Positions 8,431 through 17,183 of a stretch of DNA of 64,000 nt are shown here, piece after piece. The notes beneath the pieces are model-generated. The model saw nothing but the letters and a program-made list of their open reading frames with translations, ran no database searches and had not been told where the DNA came from. The DNA comes from Pseudomonas sp. StFLB209. Its GTDB lineage: Bacteria; Pseudomonadota; Gammaproteobacteria; Pseudomonadales; Pseudomonadaceae. How positions within the stretch are numbered: the first letter of the stretch is position 1; every line of letters begins with the position of its first letter. Made by a program: the position numbers and the translations under genes. The DNA lies in contig NZ_AP014637.1 in NCBI RefSeq assembly GCF_000829415.1, positions 1,810,001 to 1,874,000 on the forward strand. The letters run 5' to 3'.

Positions 8431-8646
8431 TCAGCTATTGGCAATCCGGAAGCCGACTTTGATGGTGACCTGGAAGTGCGCCACCTTGCCGTTCTCGATA
8501 TGACCGCGGGTTTCGGTCACTTCGAACCACTCCAGATGGGTCAGGCTTTTGCTGGCTTCGGCCAGGGCGTTGTTGATGGCGTCTTCAATCGAGGTGGTAG
8601 ACGAGCCGATCAACTCGATCTTCTTGTAGGTGCGATGGTCGCTCAT
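8431..8646 (-). CDS. Dodecin, flavin-binding storage protein
   Basis: A 71-residue protein of the dodecin family, which forms dodecameric shells that bind FMN or riboflavin and buffer free flavin. The family core is clear: [18 protein letters not shown], then [18 protein letters not shown] with the flavin-stacking Trp at residue 40, and [14 protein letters not shown] at the end. Start ATG 8646 has AAGGAGAATT just upstream. Placement near osmC and a luciferase-like flavin enzyme suggests a stress- or flavin-related neighbourhood, but co-regulation is not shown. Confidence 0.93.
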   Translation of the reverse strand: MSDHRTYKKIELIGSSTTSIEDAINNALAEASKSLTHLEWFEVTETRGHIENGKVAHFQVTIKVGFRIANS

Positions 8647-8821
8647 GGCAATTCTCCTTGATGGTCATAACGAGCGTAGCAGGCGTGCCGCTCCCTGTTT
8701 CTGTGTGCCCAAGCGCTGCAAAAGTTCAGCCGGCAAAAAGCCGGAGGATTTTCGACTGCACTTTTCAAAAGGGCCGTAGTCGGAATCAACACACGCCACT
8801 CATCACTGCAGGAGAAATACC

Positions 8822-9148
8822 ATGGCTAGTTCTTCCCTTCGCAAGGCTTCGCTGCAAAGCGTTGAAGCAGAGATCGAAAGTCTGCTCAAGTCGCTGGAAA
8901 GCCTGAAGGCCGATGCATCCGAGGAGTCGCACAAGACCCTCAAGAGCCTCAAGGCCAGTGCCGAACGCGCTCTGGGTCATTCCCGCGGGCTGCTCAGCGA
9001 TGTCTACGAAGACGTCAAGGTCAAGACCCGGGAAAACGCCATCGCCACCCGCGATTACGCTCAGGACCATCCATGGACCACCGCCGGTGTAGCGGTCGGC
9101 GCACTGGGCCTGCTGGCCGCCTACCTGCTGTGCAAACGCGGCGACTGA
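8822..9148 (+). CDS. DUF883 (ElaB/YqjD/YgaM) family membrane-anchored protein
   Basis: A 108-residue protein with a long heptad-rich helical region (residues 10-75: VEAEIESLLKSLESLKADAS...) and one C-terminal membrane segment (WTTAGVAVGALGLLAAYLLC) followed by the basic tail KRGD. This is the ElaB/YqjD architecture; E. coli YqjD is membrane-anchored and binds ribosomes in stationary phase. The ATG at 8822 follows AGGAGAAATAC. The stop abuts the stop of the convergent trpI gene (TGATCA). Ribosome binding here is an inference from the family. Confidence 0.88.
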   Translation: MASSSLRKASLQSVEAEIESLLKSLESLKADASEESHKTLKSLKASAERALGHSRGLLSDVYEDVKVKTRENAIATRDYAQDHPWTTAGVAVGALGLLAAYLLCKRGD

Positions 9149-10042
9149 TCAGCGCGCGCTGTTCAACTCCTCGCGTAGCCACTGGGCCAGTTGCCGGGCA
9201 CGCCCGTCAGCGGCCCGGCGCGGCACCCACAGCGCGAGCTGCGCCGGGGTTTCACTGAACCCCCACGGCGCTGCCAGACGCCCGGCCCGCAGGTCGTCCG
9301 CGACCAGCGGCTGTGGCGCAATGGCGACCCCCAGGCCGGCAGCCGCCGCCTCCAGCAAGTAATACAGATGCTCGAAACCTTGCCCGAACCGCAGCGCCTG
9401 CGGGTCGATGCCATTGTGTTGCGCCCAGCTTGGCCAGGCCTGTGGCCGTGACGTGGTGTGCAACAACGACTCACTCAGCAACGCCTGGGCCGGCGCCTGG
9501 CGCAGTTGCTCAAAACGGGCGAAATGCGGACTGAGTACCGGGCCGATCCGCTCGCGGGCCAGCTCCAGCACCTGCATGTCAGCCGGCCAGGGTGGCTCGG
9601 CGAACACCAGCAGGGCATCAAGCCCCGGACGCCGGGGGTCCAGATCGCCTTCACCGGCAGACAAGTGCAAGCGCAGGTCGGGCAACTCGGCATTCAAACG
9701 CCCCAGACGCGGAATGAACCAGCGCGCCAACAGGCTGCCGGAACAGCCGAGCACGAACGGTGCGTCGGCGCTGCCCTGGCTCAACTCGGCCGACACGGCA
9801 CGCAATTTATCGAACACTTCGGCGCTGACATCGCGCAGCCGGATACCGGCATCTGTGAGTTTAAGGCCACGCCCATCCTTGCGCAGCAGGCTGACCCCCC
9901 AATGCTCTTCCAGCAGCTTGAGTTGGCGACTTACCGCGCCATGGGTCACATGCAGCTGTTCAGCGGCCTGGCTGACGCTGCCCAGGCGGGCAACGGCCTC
10001 GAAGGCACGCAAGGCATTGAGCGGGGGCAAGTCACGGCTCAT
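9149..10042 (-). CDS. trpI: LysR-family activator of trpBA
   Basis: A 297-residue LysR-type regulator. The winged HTH is at residues 8-66 ([20 protein letters not shown] ... [11 protein letters not shown]), followed by the substrate-binding domain. In Pseudomonas, TrpI activates the divergent trpBA operon in response to indoleglycerol phosphate. The divergent placement 125 bp from trpB supports the same role. Start ATG 10042 is the natural N-terminus ([15 protein letters not shown]). A 6-bp inverted repeat at 10088-10104 lies in the shared control region and is a candidate site. Confidence 0.93.
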   Translation of the reverse strand: MSRDLPPLNALRAFEAVARLGSVSQAAEQLHVTHGAVSRQLKLLEEHWGVSLLRKDGRGLKLTDAGIRLRDVSAEVFDKLRAVSAELSQGSADAPFVLGCSGSLLARWFIPRLGRLNAELPDLRLHLSAGEGDLDPRRPGLDALLVFAEPPWPADMQVLELARERIGPVLSPHFARFEQLRQAPAQALLSESLLHTTSRPQAWPSWAQHNGIDPQALRFGQGFEHLYYLLEAAAAGLGVAIAPQPLVADDLRAGRLAAPWGFSETPAQLALWVPRRAADGRARQLAQWLREELNSAR

Positions 10043-10087
10043 AACAGTTGAGTTTTCCTGACAGGTTGCGGCGATCTTATCGGTTTT

Positions 10088-10104
10088 CAGCGCGCCATGC
10101 GCTG
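10088..10104. promoter_or_regulatory. Candidate TrpI-binding inverted repeat
   Basis: CAGCGC and GCGCTG, separated by GCCAT, form a perfect inverted repeat in the trpI-trpB intergenic region, about 64 bp upstream of the trpB start. LysR regulators bind such imperfect dyads. The assignment is by position only. Confidence 0.4.
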
Positions 10105-10167
10105 GTTAAAGTGTACCCATTGCCCATACGGCTCAACTCATTTGCCCCAGTGCACCCGGAGTAGCTC

Positions 10168-11397
10168 ATGACCCAGACCACTTTGCGTAACGGCCCCGAT
10201 GCCAACGGCCTGTTCGGCTCGTTCGGCGGCCGCTACGTCGCTGAAACCCTGATGCCGCTGATTCTCGACCTGAACCGCGAGTACGAAGCCGCCAAACAGG
10301 ATCCGACCTTCGCCGAGCAACTGGCCTACTTTCAGCGCGATTACGTCGGCCGTCCCAACCCGCTGTACTACGCCGAGCGCCTGAGTGATGACTTGGGCGG
10401 CGCGAAAATTTTCTTCAAGCGTGAAGAGCTGAACCACACCGGCGCGCACAAGATCAACAACTGCATCGGCCAGGTGTTGCTGGCCAAGCGCATGGGCAAG
10501 ACCCGCCTGATCGCCGAGACCGGCGCCGGCATGCACGGCGTGGCCACCGCCACTGTTGCAGCACGCTTCGGGATCCCTTGCGTGATCTACATGGGCGCGA
10601 CCGACATCGAGCGTCAGCAGGCCAACGTGTTCCGCATGAAGCTGCTGGGCGCCGAAATCGTGCCGGTCACCTCCGGCACCGGCACCCTCAAGGATGCGAT
10701 GAACGAAGCCCTGCGCGACTGGGTGACCAACGTCGACAACACCTTCTACCTGATCGGCACCGTGGCCGGCCCACACCCGTACCCGGCGATGGTTCGTGAC
10801 TTCCAGTCGGTGATCGGCAAAGAAGCCAAAGAACAGATGCTGGAGAAGCAAGGTCGGCTGCCCGACAGCCTGGTCGCCTGCGTCGGTGGCGGCTCCAACG
10901 CCATGGGCCTGTTCCACCCGTTCCTGGATGACAGCGGGGTACAGATCATCGGCGTTGAAGCCGGTGGCCATGGCGTCGACACCGACAAGCACGCGGCCAG
11001 CCTCAATGGCGGCGTACCCGGCGTGCTGCACGGCAACCGTACCTATCTGCTGCAGAACGAAGACGGTCAGATCGACGACGCCCACTCGATTTCCGCCGGC
11101 CTGGACTATCCGGGTATCGGCCCGGAACACGCCTGGTTGCATGAGATTAAGCGCGTCGAATACGTCAGCATCACCGATAACGAAGCCCTCGACGCCTTCC
11201 ATAAGTGCTGCCGCCTGGAAGGCATCATTCCGGCGCTGGAAACGTCCCACGCCCTGGCCGAAGCCATTCGCCGGGCGCCGACGCTGCCCAAGGATCACCT
11301 GATGGTGGTGTGCTTCTCGGGCCGTGGCGACAAAGACATGCAAACCGTGATGAACCACATGGCTGCGGCCGAACAGAACCAGGAGAAGCAGGCATGA
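10168..11397 (+). CDS. trpB: Tryptophan synthase beta chain
   Basis: Pyridoxal-phosphate enzyme that condenses indole with serine to tryptophan, in an alpha2beta2 complex with TrpA. It has 409 residues. The PLP lysine is K95 in [11 protein letters not shown], and the glycine-rich phosphate loop GGGSNAMG is at about residue 240. Start ATG 10168 has GGAGTAG upstream. The TGA overlaps the ATG of trpA (ATGA at 11394-11397), which indicates translational coupling. Expression is expected to be activated by TrpI from the divergent promoter region. Confidence 0.98.
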   Translation: MTQTTLRNGPDANGLFGSFGGRYVAETLMPLILDLNREYEAAKQDPTFAEQLAYFQRDYVGRPNPLYYAERLSDDLGGAKIFFKREELNHTGAHKINNCIGQVLLAKRMGKTRLIAETGAGMHGVATATVAARFGIPCVIYMGATDIERQQANVFRMKLLGAEIVPVTSGTGTLKDAMNEALRDWVTNVDNTFYLIGTVAGPHPYPAMVRDFQSVIGKEAKEQMLEKQGRLPDSLVACVGGGSNAMGLFHPFLDDSGVQIIGVEAGGHGVDTDKHAASLNGGVPGVLHGNRTYLLQNEDGQIDDAHSISAGLDYPGIGPEHAWLHEIKRVEYVSITDNEALDAFHKCCRLEGIIPALETSHALAEAIRRAPTLPKDHLMVVCFSGRGDKDMQTVMNHMAAAEQNQEKQA

Positions 11398-12203
11398 GCC
11401 GTCTCGAACACCGTTTTGCCCAGCTCAAGGCCGAAGGCCGCTCCGCCCTGGTGACCTTTATCACCGCAGGCGATCCTGGCTACGACACCTCGCTGAAAAT
11501 CCTCAAGGGCCTGCCGGCCGCAGGCGCCGACGTGATCGAACTGGGCATGCCGTTCACCGACCCGATGGCCGATGGCGTGGCGATTCAGTTGGCGACCCTG
11601 CGCGCTCTGGATGCCGGCCAGACCCTGGCGAAAACCCTGCAGATGGTCCGCGAGTTCCGTGCCGACGACAACAGCACGCCAATCGTACTGATGGGTTACT
11701 ACAACCCGATCCACCGCTTTGGCGTCGAAGCCTTCGTGGCCCAGGCCAAACAAGCCGGGGTCGACGGCCTGATTATCGTTGACCTGCCGCCAGAGCACGA
11801 CGCCGAGCTGGCGACCCCGGCCCAGGCGTCGGGCATCGACTTCATCCGCCTGACCACTCCGACCACCGACGACGCCCGCCTGCCCAAAGTGCTGGAGCGC
11901 AGCTCCGGCTTCGTCTACTACGTATCGGTAGCCGGCGTGACCGGCGCCGGTTCTGCGACCACCGACCAGGTGACTGAAGCCATCGAACGTCTGCGCCGCC
12001 ATACCACGCTGCCCATCAGTGTCGGCTTCGGCATCCGCACCCCGGAACAGGCAGCGGCCATCGCCAGGCTGGCGGACGGAGTGGTGGTCGGTTCGGCACT
12101 GGTCGACCAGATCGCCAAGGCTCAATCGCCAGACAAAGCGATCGATGGCGTGTTGAGTCTGTGCGCCGCGCTGGCCGAAGGTGTGCGAAGCGCTCGGACC
12201 TAG
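11394..12203 (+). CDS. trpA: Tryptophan synthase alpha chain
   Basis: TIM-barrel subunit that cleaves indoleglycerol phosphate to indole and glyceraldehyde 3-phosphate. It has 269 residues. The catalytic acids fall at E49 ([12 protein letters not shown]) and D60, as in the enterobacterial enzyme. The start is fixed by the 4-bp overlap with trpB and by AGGAG just upstream; the open frame runs further 5' only inside trpB. A REP pair and then a strong intrinsic terminator (12359-12391) follow. Confidence 0.98.
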   Translation: MSRLEHRFAQLKAEGRSALVTFITAGDPGYDTSLKILKGLPAAGADVIELGMPFTDPMADGVAIQLATLRALDAGQTLAKTLQMVREFRADDNSTPIVLMGYYNPIHRFGVEAFVAQAKQAGVDGLIIVDLPPEHDAELATPAQASGIDFIRLTTPTTDDARLPKVLERSSGFVYYVSVAGVTGAGSATTDQVTEAIERLRRHTTLPISVGFGIRTPEQAAAIARLADGVVVGSALVDQIAKAQSPDKAIDGVLSLCAALAEGVRSART

Positions 12204-12211
12204 GTCGAATT

Positions 12212-12270
12212 CTTCGCGGCTGAAGCCGCTCCTACGTATACGGTCCGTAGGAGCGGCTTTAGCCGCGAAG
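12212..12270. repeat. REP-type palindrome pair
   Basis: Two inverted copies face each other: CTTCGCGGCTGAAGCCGCTC (from 12212) and GTAGGAGCGGCTTTAGCCGC (from about 12247). They lie directly downstream of trpA. Confidence 0.85.
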
Positions 12271-12358
12271 GACGTGGTAACGGCTTTGTAAGCCTGGGTA
12301 AAGATCCTGATACAGAGGAATTGCGGGGCTTTGCGCCGCTCTAAATGGCAAGACTTGA

Positions 12359-12391
12359 GGGGTTCACGACTCGTGTCGTGAACCCCTTTTT
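12359..12391 (+). terminator. Intrinsic terminator downstream of trpBA
   Basis: A perfect 12-bp stem (GGGGTTCACGAC / GTCGTGAACCCC) with a TCGT loop is followed by TTTTT. It is a strong candidate for the trpBA operon end, although 155 bp past the trpA stop. Confidence 0.88.
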
Positions 12392-12417
12392 CATTGCCGC
12401 ATGCAGGAGCGCCACCC

Positions 12418-12858
12418 ATGAAATTGCCAAACCGCATTGTTGCCGGCCTCGGTATCCTGATGATCAGCGCCAGCACCTTGTTGCAGGCCGCGCCGCCGGA
12501 TGATCGTGGCCATGGTCGCGACGAGCGCGGCGGTCATCAGCAAGGACCGGCAGACAAACCCGGACGCGGCCATGACAACCATGGCGGTAAAGGCCCACCG
12601 CAAGACTTCGGCCCGGTGCGCCAGCAGTTCCAGCAGCACCGCGAGTTAATTGGTCGTGGTCAGCCGTTGCCGCCCCATGTGCACATCGTCAAGGGCAAGC
12701 CGCTGCCGCCCGGCTATGGCAAGCGCCTGGATGCCAGGGCGCTGCGCGAACTGCCGCATTATCAGGGCTATGAATGGCGCCGTACCGGCACGGATATCGT
12801 ATTGATCGCGGTCGGCACCGGGATTGTCTATGCGATTCTCGATGGTGTGCTGAATTGA
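12418..12858 (+). CDS. CigR/RcnB-like exported protein
   Basis: A 146-residue protein with an N-terminal signal peptide (to about residue 24), a low-complexity Gly/His/Asp-rich linker (DDRGHGRDERGGHQQG and HDNHGGKGPP, residues 27-60), and a C-terminal hydrophobic segment (DIVLIAVGTGIVYAILDGVL). The central GKPLPPGYGKRLD ... LPHYQGYEWRRTG region matches the RcnB/CigR-type family annotated in Pseudomonas as anti-virulence regulator CigR-like. The histidine-rich linker could bind metal. Start ATG 12418 has CAGGAGC upstream. A role in virulence or metal handling is inference only. Confidence 0.75.
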   Translation: MKLPNRIVAGLGILMISASTLLQAAPPDDRGHGRDERGGHQQGPADKPGRGHDNHGGKGPPQDFGPVRQQFQQHRELIGRGQPLPPHVHIVKGKPLPPGYGKRLDARALRELPHYQGYEWRRTGTDIVLIAVGTGIVYAILDGVLN

Positions 12859-13005
12859 GGTAATGCCCTTTGGCAGCGCTATGCGCTGCTTTCGCCGGCA
12901 GAGCCGCCTCCCACCGGGTTTGCGTCGGATTTATTACTTGAGCAAGACGCAGATCCCGGCGGGGAATCGCCCGGCACAGCTTTATCGCGCAGCTTTAGCG
13001 GCGCA

Positions 13006-13033
13006 GGGCTTCGCGGCTAAAGCCGCTCCTACA
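13006..13033. repeat. Single REP element
   Basis: One REP half ending in GGCTAAAGCCGCTCCTAC lies just downstream of the DOPA-dioxygenase-like gene. The rest of 12859-13043 shows no gene. Confidence 0.75.
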
Positions 13034-13043
13034 GCAAAGCTGT

Positions 13044-13376
13044 TCAGCGTTCGAACACGTCCAGATTCAGCGGACGTACCGCGCCCATCCAGATCGCATG
13101 CGCCGTATGATCGGCCAGTTCGTCGCCGGTCAACGGATGCAGGAACACCACCAGTTGCTTACGATTCAGCGCCAACCACAGCACGATGTCGGCAAAGTCC
13201 TTGTGGGCGAATGCCAGCTGGCAGCTCCAGTCCGGATGTGGCCCGACCAATTGCTGATGCACCCGGCCCATCTGGATTTCAAATTTCGCCGTGGCAGCCT
13301 CGCACAAGGCGCGGGCCTGGTCGATGGTCTGTGCATCGAAATACACGTGGGCGTGATAGCCGTGGATTTGCGGCAT
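13044..13376 (-). CDS. DOPA 4,5-dioxygenase family protein
   Basis: A 110-residue protein with the family signature GYHAHVYFD (residues 6-14), a second histidine region (VGPHPDWSCQLAF) and VVFLHPLTGDELADHTAHAIWMG. The histidines are candidate iron ligands, as in the fungal and plant extradiol DOPA dioxygenases that named the family. Bacterial members are common, and their true substrate is unknown. Start ATG 13376 follows GGAGCACGGTA. It lies downstream of betR on the same strand, with 54 bp between. Confidence 0.88.
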   Translation of the reverse strand: MPQIHGYHAHVYFDAQTIDQARALCEAATAKFEIQMGRVHQQLVGPHPDWSCQLAFAHKDFADIVLWLALNRKQLVVFLHPLTGDELADHTAHAIWMGAVRPLNLDVFER

Positions 13377-13430
13377 TACCGTGCTCCTTCACATTCAATC
13401 AAAGATGCCTCGTTATCCCACGCCAGACGC

Positions 13431-14378
13431 TCAGACTGCAATCGGCGGCAGTGGCTGACCGGCCAATGACGCCTGGCTATCCGACTGCTCGCTGATCAAC
13501 CAGTCAACGAATTGCTGGATCAGTGGCAGGCGGCGTTTGCGTTGCGGTAGCACCAGGTAATAACCCGACGCGGACATGACGCTGGCACTGATCGGCCGGC
13601 ACAGCAGCCCTTGCTCAATCAGGTTATCGACCAGATGCCGCCAGCCCAATGCAACGCCTTGCCCGCCAATGGCAGCCTGGATCAACAGGGTGTAATTGTC
13701 GAAGCGCAACTGGCCGGGAGTCGGTGCCTGTTCGATGCCGAGGGCACGAAACACGCCCGCCCAATCGAACCACAGGCTGCCTTGGTTGCGCAGGTGCAGC
13801 AACGGCAACTCGCGCAAAACTTCCAGCGCCAGAGGCGGCGGGCAACCACCCAGCAAGCGCGGGCTGCATACCGGAAACACTTCTTCGCTGAACAACCAGT
13901 GGCTCTGCCCCTGCTGAAAACGCCCATCGCCGAACAGCACCGCCACATCGATATCGGCGCGCAACATGCCGTGGCTGCGCTCACTGGTGACCAGGCTGAC
14001 ATCCACGTCCGGGTTGAGCTGGTGAAAGCGATGCAGGCGCGGCATCAGCCAGTAGGCGGCAAAGGCAAAATCTGTGGCGACCTGCAGCACTTCATGCTGA
14101 TGCCGCCGGGTAATGGCGGTCAGGCCAGAATCGATGGACTGCAGACCGGCCTGCACGTGGCTGAACAGTTCTTCTCCGGCCTCGGTCAGGGCGATGCCGC
14201 GATACACCCGGTCGAACAGCCGGGTCGCCAGCTGTTCTTCCAGGCGCTTGATCTGCTGGCTGATCGCCGGCTGGGTGGTGCCCAGCTCGCTGGCCGCCGC
14301 GGTAAAGCTGCGCGAGCGGGCTGCGGCCTCGAATACCCGCAGCAGGTCCAGTGACTGTCCGCCAAGGCTCTCAAACAT
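13431..14378 (-). CDS. betR: LysR-family regulator of choline-sulfate use (BetR-like)
   Basis: A 315-residue LysR regulator. The HTH is at residues 10-70 (DLLRVFEAAARSRSFTAAA, TTQPAISQQIKRLE), with a GcvA-like effector domain after it. It is divergent from betC, the position of the choline-sulfatase regulator (ChoR/BetR) in other proteobacteria. I start at ATG 14378; a GTG three codons upstream is also possible, but AGGA lies too close to it. The regulatory role and effector (choline-O-sulfate) are inferred from gene order. The 111-bp gap to betC should hold the operator. Confidence 0.85.
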   Translation of the reverse strand: MFESLGGQSLDLLRVFEAAARSRSFTAAASELGTTQPAISQQIKRLEEQLATRLFDRVYRGIALTEAGEELFSHVQAGLQSIDSGLTAITRRHQHEVLQVATDFAFAAYWLMPRLHRFHQLNPDVDVSLVTSERSHGMLRADIDVAVLFGDGRFQQGQSHWLFSEEVFPVCSPRLLGGCPPPLALEVLRELPLLHLRNQGSLWFDWAGVFRALGIEQAPTPGQLRFDNYTLLIQAAIGGQGVALGWRHLVDNLIEQGLLCRPISASVMSASGYYLVLPQRKRRLPLIQQFVDWLISEQSDSQASLAGQPLPPIAV

Positions 14379-14489
14379 AAGCTGCACTTATCCTAGTCAT
14401 TGCGATGCATGGGCTTTACCGGAAAAACCGCCAGCTCCATGCTGGACTACACCACTTTCGCATAAACCCTCGCAATGGGATGCCGCGCA

Positions 14490-15995
14490 ATGAAACGCAA
14501 CAACATTCTTTTCATCATGGCCGATCAGATGGCCGCGCCCATTCTGCCGATCTATGCGCCTTCGCCAATCAAGTTGCCCAACCTGAGCCGCCTGGCCCGC
14601 GAAGCGGTGGTGTTCGAGGCGGCCTACTGCAACAGCCCGCTGTGCGCGCCATCGCGTTTCACGCTGGTCAGCGGCCAGTTGCCGAGCAAGATCGGCGCCT
14701 ACGACAACGCAGCGGACTTTCCTGCCGACATTCCGACCTACGCGCACTACCTGCGCAGCCTCGGCTACCGCACCGCGCTGTCGGGCAAGATGCACTTCTG
14801 CGGCCCGGACCAGTTGCACGGCTATGAAGAACGGCTGACCAGCGACATCTACCCGGCCGACTACGGCTGGGCGGTGAACTGGGACGAGCCCGATGTGCGC
14901 CCAAGCTGGTATCACAATATGTCGTCGGTGTTGCAGGCCGGTCCCTGTGTGCGCACCAACCAGCTGGATTTCGACGAAGAGGTGGTGTTCAAGGCCCAGC
15001 AGTATCTATTCGACCATGTGCGCCAGGACGGCGATGCGCCGTTTTGCCTGACCGTGTCGATGACTCACCCGCATGACCCGTACACCATTCCCAAGGCGTT
15101 CTGGGACCTGTACAGCGACGACGAAATTCCGATGCCGGTGGCCCACGCCGATCAGAATGCGCTGGACCCACACTCGCAACGGCTGCTCAAGGTCTACGAT
15201 CTATGGGACAAACCGCTGCCCGAACACAAAATCCGTGACGCCCGGCGTGCCTACTTCGGCGCTTGCAGCTACATCGACCACAACATTGGCAAGCTCTTGC
15301 AGACCCTGGAAGACACCGGCCTGGCCGAGGACACCATCATCGTGTTCTCCGGTGACCACGGCGACATGCTCGGCGAGCGCGGCCTCTGGTACAAAATGCA
15401 CTGGTTCGAAATGGCCGCCCGGGTGCCGCTGCTGATTCATGCACCGGGGCAGTTCGCGGCGCGGCGGGTCAGTGCGGCGGTGTCTACCGCCGACCTGCTG
15501 CCGACCCTGGTCGAGCTGGCCGCAGGGCGAGTGGATGACAACCTGCCGCTCGATGGCCGCTCGCTGTTGCCACACCTGCAAGGCAGCGACGGGCATGACG
15601 AGGTCTTTGGCGAATACATGGCCGAAGGCACCACCAGCCCACTGATGATGATCCGCCGCGGCACCTGGAAGTTCATCTACTCGGAACAGGACCCGTGCCT
15701 GTTGTTCGATGTGCACAACGATCCGCAGGAACAACAAGACCTCAGCCAGTCAGCGGCCCACCGTGCGCTGTTCGAGGCATTTTTGGCCGAGGCACGTGAA
15801 CGCTGGGACATCCCGGCGATCCACCAACAGGTACTCGCCAGCCAGCGCCGCCGCCGCTTTGTGGCCAAGGCGCTGGCCAGCGGCAAACTCAAGAGCTGGG
15901 ACCACCAGCCACTGGTCGATGCCAGCCAGCAGTACATGCGCAACCACATCGACCTGGACGACCTGGAGCGCCGCGCACGCTTCCCCACCCCCTGA
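14490..15995 (+). CDS. betC: Choline-sulfatase
   Basis: Type I sulfatase that hydrolyses choline-O-sulfate to choline and sulfate. It has 501 residues. The formylglycine motif CAPSR is at residues 52-56 (C52 is the residue oxidised to formylglycine), preceded by metal-binding D12-Q13 in IMADQM. The second metal site FSGDHGDMLGERG is near residue 290. The C-terminal RWDIPAIH and RRRFVAKAL region is typical of BetC. Start ATG 14490 is the annotated-type N-terminus MKRNNILFIMADQ. It is followed after 50 bp by choX in the same direction, so the two are probably one operon. Confidence 0.95.
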   Translation: MKRNNILFIMADQMAAPILPIYAPSPIKLPNLSRLAREAVVFEAAYCNSPLCAPSRFTLVSGQLPSKIGAYDNAADFPADIPTYAHYLRSLGYRTALSGKMHFCGPDQLHGYEERLTSDIYPADYGWAVNWDEPDVRPSWYHNMSSVLQAGPCVRTNQLDFDEEVVFKAQQYLFDHVRQDGDAPFCLTVSMTHPHDPYTIPKAFWDLYSDDEIPMPVAHADQNALDPHSQRLLKVYDLWDKPLPEHKIRDARRAYFGACSYIDHNIGKLLQTLEDTGLAEDTIIVFSGDHGDMLGERGLWYKMHWFEMAARVPLLIHAPGQFAARRVSAAVSTADLLPTLVELAAGRVDDNLPLDGRSLLPHLQGSDGHDEVFGEYMAEGTTSPLMMIRRGTWKFIYSEQDPCLLFDVHNDPQEQQDLSQSAAHRALFEAFLAEARERWDIPAIHQQVLASQRRRRFVAKALASGKLKSWDHQPLVDASQQYMRNHIDLDDLERRARFPTP

Positions 15996-16045
15996 CGCGT
16001 TTGATCCGACTTCTGCCAAGACCAATAACTTCAAAGGGCATCTGC

Positions 16046-16972
16046 ATGAAGACGTTATCCGTAGCACTGATGGCAAGCATCCTGACCCTGGGCAGCGCAG
16101 CGGCCCAGGCTGACCCGCAAAGCTGCAAGACCGTGAAGATGGCCGATCCGGGCTGGAGCGATATCGCCGCCACCAACGCGGTCGCAGGTCTGTTGCTCGA
16201 TGGCCTCGGCTACAGCGCCAAGGTCGATACCCTGGCCGTACCGATTGCCTATGGCGGCCTCAAGGACGGCCAGCTGGATGTATTTCTCGGTAACTGGATG
16301 CCGGCCCAACAGGGCTTTCATGACAAGTTCATTGCCAGCGGCGAGGTCACGCAACTGAGCAAAAACCTTGAAGGCACCGAATTCACCCTGGCCGTACCGG
16401 ACTATGTGTGGGAGGCCGGGGTCCATGATTTTGCCGACCTGGAGAAATTCGCCGACAAATTCGGCAAGAAGATCTACGGCATCGGCGCCGGTGCGCCGGC
16501 CAACCTGTCGTTGCAGGAAATCATCAAGAACAACGAGTTCAGCCTGGGTAACTGGAAGCTGGTGGAATCGAGCGAGCAAGCGATGCTCGCGGAAGTGAAC
16601 CGCAATGTGAAGCGCAAGGCGTTCGTGGTGTTCCTCGGCTGGACCCCACACCCAATGAACGTGCAGATCAAAGGCATGCATTACCTCAAGGGCGGCGAGA
16701 AATACTTCGGCGCAACCGGCTCGGTCTATACCGTGACCCGCAAGGGCTATGCCCAGGCCTGCCCGAACGCTGCACAGTTGTTCAGCAACCTGAGCTTCAC
16801 TCTGGACATGGAAAACACCATCATGTCTGAGGTGGTGAGCAACAAAGTCAGCAATCATGACGCCGCCAAAGCCTGGATCAAGGCCAACCCGGCGGTGCTG
16901 GAGCAGTGGCTCAAAGGGGTGAAAACCCTGGATGGCCAGGATGGATTGGCGGCGGTAAAGTCCGGACTTTGA
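16046..16972 (+). CDS. choX: Choline ABC transporter substrate-binding protein
   Basis: Periplasmic binding protein of 308 residues with a signal peptide (MKTLSVALMASILTLGSAAAQA). The OpuAC-type binding domain follows (KMADPGWSDIAATNAV ... LGNWMPAQQGF). Several aromatic residues of the choline cage of ChoX-type proteins have counterparts here (for example W and Y in DPGWSD, LGNWMP and PDYVWEA). It follows betC, which fits uptake of choline or its sulfate ester. No permease (choW) or ATPase (choV) gene is next to it, so it must share a transporter encoded elsewhere. Confidence 0.93.
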   Translation: MKTLSVALMASILTLGSAAAQADPQSCKTVKMADPGWSDIAATNAVAGLLLDGLGYSAKVDTLAVPIAYGGLKDGQLDVFLGNWMPAQQGFHDKFIASGEVTQLSKNLEGTEFTLAVPDYVWEAGVHDFADLEKFADKFGKKIYGIGAGAPANLSLQEIIKNNEFSLGNWKLVESSEQAMLAEVNRNVKRKAFVVFLGWTPHPMNVQIKGMHYLKGGEKYFGATGSVYTVTRKGYAQACPNAAQLFSNLSFTLDMENTIMSEVVSNKVSNHDAAKAWIKANPAVLEQWLKGVKTLDGQDGLAAVKSGL

Positions 16973-16989
16973 TCAAGCTGGCACCAGCA

Positions 16990-17131
16990 ACCGGGCGGCG
17001 ATCCGCTTCAGCCGCGAAGACCGCGCCGCTGCAGCGATCCTCATCAAAAAACTGCAAACCATTGAGTTTTAATGGTTATCCCGTAGGAGCGGCTTTAGCC
17101 GCGAAGTTTTCCCGGCTGAAGCCGGTCCTAC
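16990..17131. repeat. REP cluster
   Basis: A degenerate REP fragment (GGGCGGCGATCCGCTTCAGC, near 16995) is followed by a full inverted pair at 17081-17131 (GTAGGAGCGGCTTTAGCCGC and its partner ending GGTCCTAC). It fills the choX to SulP gap. Confidence 0.75.
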
Positions 17132-17183
17132 GGCGCGGCGCCGGGGCGGCAGGTGATCTACAGCCATTCACAATGAGGAACCC

